Below, piece after piece: positions 1-5,072 of a stretch of DNA of 5,072 nucleotides. Numbering within the stretch: the stretch's first letter is position 1; each line of letters opens with the position of its first letter. Origin of the DNA: Burkholderiaceae bacterium. Lineage in GTDB: Bacteria; Pseudomonadota; Gammaproteobacteria; Burkholderiales; Burkholderiaceae_D. Where the stretch lies: the NCBI GenBank assembly GCA_019752915.1, contig JAIELO010000432.1:1-5072 (forward strand), in the 5' to 3' direction. A program made the position numbers and the translations under genes. The notes under the pieces are model-generated. The model made no database searches and had not been told where the DNA came from. It saw only the letters and a program-made list of their open reading frames with translations.

Positions 1-1024
1 TGCGGCAGTTGACGCTGGCACGGGCACGCTGCGGCTGCGCGTTGTCGGCGTGACCGGCCTCGACCCGGGTAGCGATGCAGGTGGTGCGCACGGTCGCGTT
101 ATGCGCCGGGCTGACCGCGTACAGACGCTCCAGCGCCGCCATATCCGGCGGGTCCTGCAGAATCGCTTTCATGTCTGCTGCGACCTGTCCCTGCTCAATG
201 GTCGCCATGCGCTGGTAGAAGGCGCGCGTGACATCGGACAGGCGGAACGGGAAGTCGAATTTGCCCAGTCGCACCAGACCTTCGGACAGACGCGTGATGG
301 CATTATCACGACGCGGCACAGAACTGTGCCCCCCGGGATTGGTCACTTCCAGCTGGAAGGACTGGTAGATTTTTTCACCGGCCTGTATCCCATGGCGCAC
401 CGGTTTTTCATTCTTGTCGAGCAGACCGCTGCCACCTTCGTTCAGGGCCAGTTCCGCATCGATCAGGCTGCGGTGGTGCTTGAACAGGTATTCGGCACCG
501 TCGAAGTCACTCGGCACCATTTCCTCGTCACAGGTCAGGGCCATGATGATGTCGCGTCGTGGCGCCAGCTTTTCTGCCTTGTAGCGCAGCATATTGGCTA
601 CGAACGATGCGGCCATGGCCTTGTCATCGGACGATCCCCGCGCATAGAACACGCCATCTTCCTCGATCAGTTTGAAGGGATCGCGCACCCAGTCGGCGCG
701 GTTAGCTTCCACCACATCGATGTGCGCCAGCAGCAGCAACGGTTTGCGACTGCCATTGCCTTTCAGACGCACCACCAGATTGCCCTTGGTCGGCCCGCCC
801 GGCGGCACAATCAGCTGCATCTCGCTATCCTGGAAACCGCCCTGTTTCAGCCGCTGCGCCATCTTCTGGGCAGCGATCGTGCAGGAGCCGGTGGAATTGG
901 TGGTGTTGGTTTCTACCAGCTCCTGATAGATTTCACGCATCTGTTTCTGCACCGGCGTCAGTGCCGCACCATAGGCCCCGCCTGCCAGCAAGCACGCTAT
1001 CAGCGCGCTGATCGTTCGTTTCAT
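1..1024 (-). CDS. Exported M20-family zinc metallopeptidase, C-terminus beyond window
   Basis: Translating the minus strand from the ATG at 1024 gives 341 residues open to the window edge. Residues 1-19 form a signal peptide (MKR, a hydrophobic stretch, then AYG before Ala20), so a periplasmic or secreted location is likely. Visible M20 motifs are LAHIDVV with the zinc ligand His101 and Asp103; ARGSSDDKA with the bridging metal Asp133; CDEEM with the catalytic base Glu167 and metal ligand Glu168; LNEGG with a candidate second-metal ligand at Glu196; and NPGGHSS with His233 of the inserted dimerisation domain. Family members hydrolyse peptide or amide bonds at chain ends using two zinc ions. 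Substrate cannot be told from sequence. Members are usually about 450-480 residues, so about a quarter, including the last metal-binding His, lies outside the window. The start is supported by the signal peptide and a promoter just upstream; the ribosome site (GATGGGA) is weak. Family assignment is firm, specificity unknown. Confidence 0.92.
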   Translation of the reverse strand, partial: MKRTISALIACLLAGGAYGAALTPVQKQMREIYQELVETNTTNSTGSCTIAAQKMAQRLKQGGFQDSEMQLIVPPGGPTKGNLVVRLKGNGSRKPLLLLAHIDVVEANRADWVRDPFKLIEEDGVFYARGSSDDKAMAASFVANMLRYKAEKLAPRRDIIMALTCDEEMVPSDFDGAEYLFKHHRSLIDAELALNEGGSGLLDKNEKPVRHGIQAGEKIYQSFQLEVTNPGGHSSVPRRDNAITRLSEGLVRLGKFDFPFRLSDVTRAFYQRMATIEQGQVAADMKAILQDPPDMAALERLYAVSPAHNATVRTTCIATRVEAGHADNAQPQRARASVNCR

Positions 1025-1057
1025 TGCAATCCCATCAATTTTAAGCGGAAGAGAACG

Positions 1058-1086
1058 AATCTATACCCCGCATATACTGCTGTCAA
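1058..1086 (-). promoter_or_regulatory. Sigma70-type promoter of the M20 peptidase gene
   Basis: Read on the minus strand, a perfect -35 box TTGACA (1081-1086) is followed after 17 bases by TAGATT (1058-1063), a 4 of 6 match to the -10 consensus. An overlapping TATAGA with a 15-base spacer is an alternative -10. Transcription would start near 1051, giving a leader of about 27 bases before the ATG at 1024. It diverges from the tRNA promoter about 20 bases away. Confidence 0.6.
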
Positions 1087-1106
1087 TAAAAGTCGCAGCG
1101 CCCCTC

Positions 1107-1137
1107 TTGCCAAACCCGGGGGGTGGTCTGCTATAAT
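1107..1137 (+). promoter_or_regulatory. Sigma70-type promoter of tRNA-Phe
   Basis: A perfect -10 box TATAAT lies at 1132-1137. The best -35 box is TTGCCA at 1107-1112, a 5 of 6 match with a somewhat long spacer of 19 bases. Transcription would start near 1144, only a few bases before the mature tRNA 5' end at 1148. Short leaders of this kind are common for single tRNA genes, which are then trimmed by RNase P. The -10 box is convincing; the -35 choice is less so. Confidence 0.7.
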
Positions 1138-1147
1138 TCTGCTCCTT

Positions 1148-1223
1148 GGCCTGGTAGCTCAGTTGGTAGAGCAGAGGATTGAAAATCCTTGTGTCGGTGG
1201 TTCGATTCCGCCCCGGGCCACCA
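1148..1223 (+). tRNA. tRNA-Phe (anticodon GAA)
   Basis: A complete 76-base cloverleaf can be drawn. The acceptor arm is GGCCTGG paired with CCGGGCC (1213-1219, one T-G wobble). The D stem is GCTC/GAGC. The anticodon stem is GAGGA/TCCTT around loop TTGAAAA, with anticodon GAA at 1181-1183. The variable loop is GTGTC. The T arm is GGTGG/CCGCC around TTCGATT. The discriminator is A1220 and the CCA tail is encoded (1221-1223). Anticodon GAA decodes UUC and UUU as phenylalanine. The gene stands alone between its own promoter and terminator. Reading frames across it on either strand are not genes. Confidence 0.98.
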
Positions 1224-1230
1224 AGAATTC

Positions 1231-1261
1231 AAAAACCAATCGTTCGCGATTGGTTTTTTTT
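1231..1261 (+). terminator. Intrinsic terminator after tRNA-Phe, symmetrical
   Basis: Eight bases after the CCA end is a 12-base-pair stem, AAAAACCAATCG (1231-1242) with CGATTGGTTTTT (1247-1258), closed by a TTCG loop and running into T1261. It has the shape of a rho-independent terminator for the tRNA transcript. The A-rich left arm becomes a T-run on the other strand, so it could also stop transcription coming from the right. No minus-strand gene here obviously needs that. Confidence 0.9.
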
Positions 1262-1286
1262 CGCCTGTACGCGCCGCAAGCTCCTC

Positions 1287-1307
1287 GCTTTCCCATCCGC
1301 GGAAAGC
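1287..1307. repeat. Small inverted repeat downstream of the tRNA terminator
   Basis: GCTTTCC (1287-1293) and GGAAAGC (1301-1307) form a perfect 7-base-pair stem around a 7-base loop. No T-run follows on either strand, so it is not a standard terminator. It lies in the 208-base stretch between the terminator and the regulator gene, where no coding sequence is seen. Function unknown; it may be incidental. Confidence 0.35.
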
Positions 1308-1383
1308 CCGCCACTCGCTGTTCTCTTGTGTAATTTTCAACGCAACTCAAGTAGGATGACCGTCCCGGCCAGAAAAACCTCTG

Positions 1384-1421
1384 CTGTCGGGTAAAAGTCG
1401 GGGGAATGTCGTCACCGACAG
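1384..1421. repeat. Inverted repeat upstream of the HTH regulator gene
   Basis: CTGTCGG (1384-1390) and CCGACAG (1415-1421) are perfect 7-base inverted repeats with centres about 31 bases apart, roughly 50-85 bases upstream of the regulator's ATG. That spacing is near three helical turns. This would suit two operator half-sites or a long-loop hairpin in a 5' leader. I found no convincing promoter boxes around it, so the regulatory reading is inference. Confidence 0.3.
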
Positions 1422-1469
1422 AACAGATCAGCCTGAATACTCAAGGTTCGCCAGCATCGGAGCACATGC

Positions 1470-1937
1470 ATGATACTCAAGCAATTACGCCTTAGCCGCA
1501 GCCTTTCCCAAGAGCAACTAGCGCAGATGTCCGGTCTGAATGTACGGACCATCCAGCGCATCGAAAGCGGTCACAAGGCCAGTACCGAGTCCTTGAAATG
1601 TCTCGCTGCGGTGCTCGAAGTGGAGATGTCAACTTTGGAACAGGAGAAATTCATGATCGACAAACATTCGGATAACTGGAACAAGCTGCCACTGTGGCTC
1701 AAGTGCTGCTTCTCGTTGAACTTGCTCGCCGTACAACCTGCACGCGGTCCCGCCCGCAGGATCGAAATCGTTTCCCACGTCAGCGGCTTCCTGTTTTGCC
1801 TGCTCGGTTTCCGCAGCGAGGCTGCGCTGGCCGGTGGCCTGCTCATGCTGGCGAACGCCTACCTGTTTCACCTGCTGATCTGGCAGGGCGATAGGCTGGG
1901 CATCTGGTATGACAGGGCCGAAGCCACGGCGCACTGA
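1470..1937 (+). CDS. XRE-type helix-turn-helix regulator with two C-terminal membrane helices
   Basis: This is a 155-residue protein. Residues 3-57 are a typical XRE/Cro-type DNA-binding domain: SQEQLAQMSG forms the first helix of the motif, NVRTIQRIESG the recognition helix, and the domain ends at KCLAAVLEVEMSTL. A polar linker (58-72) precedes an amphipathic stretch and two hydrophobic segments, about 98-114 and 118-138, separated by a short turn around Arg115-Glu117. Both termini would then face the cytoplasm, with the DNA-binding domain tethered to the membrane. Small HTH proteins with a two-helix tail are a known but poorly characterised arrangement; ligand and targets are unknown. The start is set by GGAG (1459-1462) seven bases ahead; the ATG at 1466 in another frame stops after nine codons. 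Repeated ATACTCAAG motifs at 1437-1445 and 1473-1481, the latter inside the first codons, may be binding sites for self-control, which is speculative. It converges on the phosphodiesterase gene. Confidence 0.85.
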   Translation: MILKQLRLSRSLSQEQLAQMSGLNVRTIQRIESGHKASTESLKCLAAVLEVEMSTLEQEKFMIDKHSDNWNKLPLWLKCCFSLNLLAVQPARGPARRIEIVSHVSGFLFCLLGFRSEAALAGGLLMLANAYLFHLLIWQGDRLGIWYDRAEATAH

Positions 1938-1945
1938 ACTACACT

Positions 1946-1981
1946 CCGAGCATCTCGGCCCACCCGGCCTACCCGGTGGGC
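1946..1981. repeat. Two tandem hairpins between convergent genes
   Basis: CCGAG-CAT-CTCGG (1946-1958) is a 5-base-pair stem with a 3-base loop. It shares G1958 with a second stem, GCCCACC (1958-1964) paired with GGTGGGC (1975-1981) around a 10-base loop. They lie just after the regulator's stop and before the end of the convergent phosphodiesterase gene. Neither is followed by a T-run on either strand, so they fit poorly as intrinsic terminators. They may instead protect 3' ends or pause polymerase. Confidence 0.4.
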
Positions 1982-2024
1982 TGAACGACACCCGCTCCCG
2001 TTTCCATCTTCCAGCGACAGCCGC

Positions 2025-3239
2025 CTATTTTTTAGGCAGAAGCGCCGGTAACAAGGACGTGATGGTGCCATCGGAGGGCAGCGGCGGCACGCCGAGCAGC
2101 CCCATCAGTAGCGGGTAGACATCCACATTGTCAAACACCGGCAGCACCACGCCGGGCTTGAAGGCCGGGCCGACAGCGATAAACAGGGCCGCCATGTCAG
2201 GCGCCGCATTGTCATAGCCATGCTTGCCGCCTTTGACCCTGGCCGCCGCGCCGTCATCGAAGGCGATGAACCAGCCGGGATCGGCCAGACAGAAGAAACC
2301 GGGCACGCGTGCGTTCCGGCCATACGCCAGCCGCGCCGGAATCCCGGCCTTGCGCCAGCACTGCATGTGTTGTTGCGGCTGCAGCAGCGCGGCGGCCAAT
2401 TGCGCTTCCTGACCGGGAGTCGCTTCCATGGCCGCATACGGCCCGTTCGTCACCGCGCGGTAGCTGCCCTGCGGCGCTAGCGCATCCATGCGGATCACCC
2501 GTTCGGCGCTGACCGGCGTCATGCCATGGTCGGAGACGATCACGAGGTTGGCATCGATCCCGCGGCCTGACAGCCCATCCAGCAGGCGGCCAATAGCCTG
2601 ATCAACCAGCGCCACTGCCTGCGTGGTCTGGGCCGCCTCGGGGCCGAACGTGTGGCCAGCATGATCGACATCCTCAAAATACAGCGCCAGGAAACCGAAA
2701 CGCTGCGCCGGCACCTGATCCAGCCAGGACAGCAGCGTATCGGCGCGCTGCATAGCCGCCATCGAACCGTCGTAATGCGGCGCCATGGCCGGACGCACGC
2801 CATGAATGGCCGCCTCCGCACCCGGCCAGAACAACACCGCGCTGCGGATGCCGGCGCGTTGCGCCGTGACCCATACCGGCTCCGCCTGATCCCACCAGCG
2901 CCGGTCGGTAACCGCGTCGGTGCCGAGTTTGAACTGCACACCGGGGATCGAGGCATCGCTCATGACATTATCGACCAGGCCGTGATGGTCGGGCCGCATA
3001 CCGGTCACCAGCGTATAGTGGTTGGGATAGGTAATCGACGGGAACGAAGGCCGCATCGCCTCGGCCCGCGCACCCGCCGCCGCCAGACGATTCAGATTCG
3101 GCGTTACCCCGCGATTTAGGTAGTCGGGACGAAAGCCGTCAATGGAAACCAAAATCAAGGGTGGCTCGGCCGCCTGAACGCAAAGGGCGGTCAGGGTCAG
3201 CGCCAAAAGCGCGCTCAGCTTTTCGATATATTTGTGCAT
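2025..3239 (-). CDS. Exported nucleotide pyrophosphatase/phosphodiesterase-like enzyme (alkaline phosphatase superfamily)
   Basis: From the ATG at 3239 this is a 404-residue protein. Residues 1-23 are a signal peptide (K3 and K7, a Leu/Ala-rich core, VQA before Ala24), so the enzyme is probably periplasmic. The full two-metal site of the NPP family is visible: Asp34 in VSIDGF, the Thr70 nucleophile in FPSITYPNHYTLVTG, Asn91 after RPDHHGLVDN, Asp192 and His196 in DVDHAGH, Asp237-His238 in VSDHGM, and His340 in KGGKHGYDN. Such enzymes split phosphodiester or pyrophosphate bonds in nucleotides and similar molecules; the substrate here cannot be assigned. An in-frame ATG at 3272 would add 11 residues. 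I prefer 3239 because it gives a compact signal peptide, although neither start has a good ribosome site (TAGG lies 12 bases ahead of 3239). The gene follows the unknown gene on the same strand after 57 bases and may share its message. Stop codon is TAG. Confidence 0.92.
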   Translation of the reverse strand: MHKYIEKLSALLALTLTALCVQAAEPPLILVSIDGFRPDYLNRGVTPNLNRLAAAGARAEAMRPSFPSITYPNHYTLVTGMRPDHHGLVDNVMSDASIPGVQFKLGTDAVTDRRWWDQAEPVWVTAQRAGIRSAVLFWPGAEAAIHGVRPAMAPHYDGSMAAMQRADTLLSWLDQVPAQRFGFLALYFEDVDHAGHTFGPEAAQTTQAVALVDQAIGRLLDGLSGRGIDANLVIVSDHGMTPVSAERVIRMDALAPQGSYRAVTNGPYAAMEATPGQEAQLAAALLQPQQHMQCWRKAGIPARLAYGRNARVPGFFCLADPGWFIAFDDGAAARVKGGKHGYDNAAPDMAALFIAVGPAFKPGVVLPVFDNVDVYPLLMGLLGVPPLPSDGTITSLLPALLPKK

Positions 3240-3296
3240 ACCCGCATTATGCCTAGCGAATATGACGGCCATACGAAACCATCGCCGCTACCTAAC

Positions 3297-3839
3297 TCAA
3301 CGGTCCGGCGCATCCAGATAGAAGATGGCATACACTTTGGCACCGGTTTTTTCGGTCGGCTTGTCGATCTGGATCTGCGCACAATCCTCTGCCACCAGAC
3401 TACGCCAGTTGGCCATATTGGCATTGGCAAACACGGAATTAACCTTGCAGGCCAGACTCATATCGAGCGCCAGCCGGGCATTGCGCTGTTCCGGCTTGGC
3501 GTAATTGACGCCGCGCAGTTCGATGCCGAACGCGCTCAGCCACGGTTCCCACAGGCCCAGTTCCACGCCCTGCACGATGCGCTCGAGCATAGTCTCCAGC
3601 GACACGCCTTTCTTCACCACGGCGCGCAGCAGTTGCAGCGATGGTGCCGTGCGCATATCAGTGCTTTGCTTGCCTGCACCACTGTCGCCTATCGCTTTCA
3701 GTTCTTTCGAAAAGGCGGCGTCGCGCTCGGTGTAGTCTCGCATGCGCTGGTAGAACTCGGCGTTCAGGAAGGGATTCGTTACCCGCCCGGTGGGCGCGGC
3801 GGCTGGCGTTTTCGCCAGCGGCTGTTTTTTGTTGGTCAT
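3297..3839 (-). CDS. Conserved-looking hypothetical protein, 180 residues
   Basis: I do not recognise this protein. From the ATG at 3839 it reads 180 residues, starting MTNKKQPLAKTPAAAPTGR, a basic and Ala/Pro-rich, probably flexible N-terminus without a signal peptide. A mostly helical, charged middle follows (residues about 20-110, with ERDAAFSKELKAIGD and LETMLERIVQGVELGLWEPW). The C-terminal part contains two cysteines (LACKVN and AEDCAQ) and ends in a strand-like VYAIFYLDAPD. No membrane segment or catalytic motif stands out, so a soluble cytoplasmic protein is most likely. The frame stays open upstream to an ATG at 3941, but that extension is Arg/Cys-rich, unlike the rest, and overlaps the putative promoter, so I chose 3839. 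No clear ribosome site precedes it. Reading-frame length and protein-like composition support a real gene. It lies directly upstream of the phosphodiesterase gene, which hints at a link but proves none. Confidence 0.7.
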   Translation of the reverse strand: MTNKKQPLAKTPAAAPTGRVTNPFLNAEFYQRMRDYTERDAAFSKELKAIGDSGAGKQSTDMRTAPSLQLLRAVVKKGVSLETMLERIVQGVELGLWEPWLSAFGIELRGVNYAKPEQRNARLALDMSLACKVNSVFANANMANWRSLVAEDCAQIQIDKPTEKTGAKVYAIFYLDAPDR

Positions 3840-3866
3840 GGCTGTATCTGTCGATGGTAGGGGCGC

Positions 3867-3875
3867 AGTGTAGCA
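3867..3875 (-). promoter_or_regulatory. Possible extended -10 promoter of the hypothetical gene
   Basis: On the minus strand the sequence TGCTACACT fits an extended -10 element (TG, one base, then TACACT, a 4 of 6 match). A weak -35 candidate, GCGACA, lies 19 bases further upstream. Transcription would start near 3860, about 20 bases before the ATG at 3839. If real, it would let the hypothetical gene and the phosphodiesterase gene be expressed separately from the M16 gene. Evidence is modest. Confidence 0.35.
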
Positions 3876-3947
3876 TCCCGCAGCTTGACCTTGTCGCCAG
3901 CGGCAGCGATGGACTGGCCGGCTTGAGCAGCGGAGCGCCAATGTAAC

Positions 3948-4012
3948 ACGCCACCCGGTACCGGACTCCCGCCGTTGCGCGGCAACATAGGGAGTTCAGT
4001 AACGGGTGGCGT
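3948..4012. repeat. 65-base imperfect palindrome in the M16/hypothetical gene gap
   Basis: The outer arms ACGCCACCCG (3948-3957) and CGGGTGGCGT (4003-4012) match perfectly over 10 base pairs. After a G/A mismatch, TAC (3959-3961) pairs with GTA (3999-4001). After a C/A mismatch, GGACTCCC (3963-3970) pairs with GGGAGTTC (3990-3997, one G-T wobble). At the tip GTTGC (3974-3978) pairs with GCAAC (3982-3986) around GCG. About 26 base pairs result. CCGGTACCGG (3955-3964) is also a perfect short palindrome within the left arm. It lies in the 3' region of the M16 message, but no T-run follows on the minus strand, so it is not an ordinary intrinsic terminator. It could be a dispersed palindromic repeat of the REP or MITE kind, an RNA 3'-end stabiliser, or a protein-binding site. 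No flanking target duplication is evident. Confidence 0.75.
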
Positions 4013-4014
4013 AG

Positions 4015-4031
4015 CGGGGTATTACACCCCG
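4015..4031. repeat. Small hairpin just downstream of the M16 gene
   Basis: CGGGGT (4015-4020) and ACCCCG (4026-4031) form a perfect 6-base-pair stem around the loop ATTAC. It sits 25 bases after the M16 stop and two bases from the large palindrome, so the message would carry two consecutive hairpins. No T-run follows, which argues against a classic terminator. The pair may act together as a 3' processing or stabilising structure. Confidence 0.5.
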
Positions 4032-4056
4032 GTGCTAGCGCTCAGTTGCGTGAAAG

Positions 4057-5072
4057 TTAAGGCTTGGCGGCTGGTGCTGCGCCCGTGGCCGCAGCCTTGG
4101 CAAAGTCACCGGCTTTGACCACGGAAATGGCTTCCGGCTTCAGGTTGGCGCGCAGTGCCTCATTCACCTGCGCCACCGTCAGCGCGCTGACCTTGGCTTC
4201 CAGATCCTTGTCGAAGGCCATGGTGCGCTCGAAGCTCAGGTAGTTCGACAGACGGCTAGCCAGACCGGCATCACCGGTACGACCGACCTGCTGCGACTGC
4301 AACCAGGCTTTCTTGGCATCGACCAGTTCAGCTTCCGTGAAGCCATCCTTGATGGCCTTGTCCAGCTCTTCGCGCAGCGCCGCTTCCACCTTGACAGTGT
4401 TCTGCGGAGCGCTGATCGCAAACGCCAGCCACATCCCGGCCGGATCGCGCGACGGCACCGACAGCTGCGAACCGACGCCGTACGACAGGCCTTCCTTCTG
4501 ACGGATACGGTCGGCCAGACGGCTGCGCAAAGCCCCACCGCCGAGCATATAGTTACCCATCAGCAGCGCCGGATAGACGGCCGCATCATCCTTGAGTGGA
4601 ATCGGCTGGATCGCCAGCAGTACCGAGTTAGCTTTGTCCGGAGTTTCCAGCGCGACCTTCTGACCAGCCACCGGTTTCATGGTGCTGGCAATGCGCACAT
4701 ACGGTTGCTCGGCTTTCCAGTTGCCGAACAACTTGGCAGCCTGGGCCTGCACGGCAGCCACATCGAAATCACCGACCACGGCCAGCGTGGCATTGTCCGC
4801 GCCGTAATAGGCTTTGTGGAAGGACTGCACCTGCTCCAGCGTCACGGCGCGTTCGGCTGCCAGTTGCTCCGGCAGCGTCTTCACGTAGCGCACATGGTCG
4901 GCCGGGTAGGCATTGGTCAGACGCTGCATGGCGTTGCTGGCCAGCGGCTGCGGTTCCGTCATCTGCTGTTCGGTTTCCGAGACCACTTCGCGCTGACGCT
5001 CGGAGAAGTCCTTGGCACTCAGCGCCGGTTTCATCAGCGATTCACCGAGCAGCTCCAGTGCCGCCGCCAGAT
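4057..5072 (-). CDS. M16-family zinc peptidase-like protein, C-terminal part
   Basis: The frame is open to the right edge, so the N-terminus is missing; 338 codons are visible (337 whole residues plus the window's last partial codon, before the TAA stop). The fragment begins in the middle of an M16 domain (LELLGESLMKPALSAKDF) and continues through TEPQPLASNAMQRL and the closing strand TLAVVGDFD. A full M16_C domain follows, with the conserved RSRLADRIRQKEGLSYGV segment (about 4477-4527), where family members place an Arg/Tyr pair near the substrate, then the AFAISAPQN strand. The last dozen residues are Ala/Pro-rich and probably flexible. The motifs most resemble the C-terminal half of the large, roughly 900-residue, two-repeat M16 proteins that are usually exported. 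The catalytic HxxEH would lie upstream and cannot be checked, so activity is unproven. It could also be one partner of a two-protein M16 pair. The family is clear; size and location are inferred. Confidence 0.9.
   Translation of the reverse strand, partial: LAAALELLGESLMKPALSAKDFSERQREVVSETEQQMTEPQPLASNAMQRLTNAYPADHVRYVKTLPEQLAAERAVTLEQVQSFHKAYYGADNATLAVVGDFDVAAVQAQAAKLFGNWKAEQPYVRIASTMKPVAGQKVALETPDKANSVLLAIQPIPLKDDAAVYPALLMGNYMLGGGALRSRLADRIRQKEGLSYGVGSQLSVPSRDPAGMWLAFAISAPQNTVKVEAALREELDKAIKDGFTEAELVDAKKAWLQSQQVGRTGDAGLASRLSNYLSFERTMAFDKDLEAKVSALTVAQVNEALRANLKPEAISVVKAGDFAKAAATGAAPAAKP

Noticed and set aside
1148..1223. tRNA 3' end as an integration site for a mobile element
   Set aside because: tRNA genes are frequent targets, but the window shows no integrase and no second copy of the tRNA 3' end that would mark an attachment site.
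50..1333. Long 427-codon open frame on the plus strand
   Set aside because: It runs antisense to the M20 peptidase gene and then straight through the tRNA and its terminator. The minus-strand frame has a signal peptide and all expected M20 motifs, so this is a GC-rich shadow.
1131..1350. Minus-strand frames encoding peptides such as GAESNHRHKDFQSSALP and GGIEPPTQGFSILCSTN
   Set aside because: These are the antisense translation of tRNA-Phe. Such peptides look conserved only because the tRNA is conserved, and they are familiar phantom proteins in databases.
2023..2037. GCCTA-TTTTT-TAGGC inverted repeat at the end of the phosphodiesterase gene as a terminator
   Set aside because: The stem is only five AT-containing pairs, and the T-run is in the loop instead of after the stem. 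It also overlaps the stop codon, so its sequence is partly explained by coding.
2652..3119. Plus-strand frame of 155 codons inside the phosphodiesterase gene
   Set aside because: It is antisense to a gene with a complete catalytic motif set, is Arg/His-rich, and has no recognisable domain or ribosome site.
3234..3860. Plus-strand frame of 208 codons opposite the hypothetical gene
   Set aside because: I weighed this because the minus-strand gene is unrecognised. Its His/Arg/Gln-rich composition is typical of antisense frames, while the minus-strand product has balanced composition and fits the strand of its neighbours.
3943..4012. Integron attC site
   Set aside because: The folded shape is suggestive, but the conserved core sites around GTTRRRY and RYYYAAC are not present in the right places, and no integrase or cassette array is seen.

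Overview
The window looks like chromosomal DNA of a GC-rich Gram-negative bacterium, most likely a betaproteobacterium. This rests on the overall protein style, the exported hydrolases and the tRNA with an encoded CCA end. A Neisseriales-type genus is a guess that the sequence alone cannot settle. Nothing points to a phage, plasmid, transposon, CRISPR array or defence island.

Layout from left to right. Positions 1-1024 (minus) hold most of an exported M20-family zinc peptidase, cut by the left edge before its C-terminus. A short divergent intergenic stretch carries a promoter for this gene and, on the plus strand, a promoter for a complete tRNA-Phe(GAA) gene at 1148-1223. The tRNA is followed at once by a strong, symmetrical intrinsic terminator. 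At 1470-1937 (plus) is a small regulator with an XRE-type helix-turn-helix and two predicted membrane helices. It converges on an exported nucleotide pyrophosphatase/phosphodiesterase-like enzyme (2025-3239, minus), and two short hairpins lie between the two genes. Upstream of that enzyme on the same strand is an unrecognised 180-residue protein (3297-3839). Next comes a 217-base gap with a striking 65-base imperfect palindrome and a second small hairpin. The C-terminal part of an M16 zinc-protease-family protein (4057 to beyond 5072, minus) fills the right end.

The minus-strand order M16 protein, unknown protein, NPP-like enzyme suggests at most partial co-transcription. The last two lie 57 bases apart and could share a message, while the palindrome and a possible promoter separate them from the M16 gene. 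Two proteins with visible N-termini, the M20 peptidase and the NPP-like enzyme, have clear export signals. The region therefore reads as a run of housekeeping or envelope hydrolases around a tRNA gene, not as an integrated new system. The least explained items are the palindromic element at 3948-4012, the unknown gene beside it, and the membrane-attached regulator with repeated motifs around its start.
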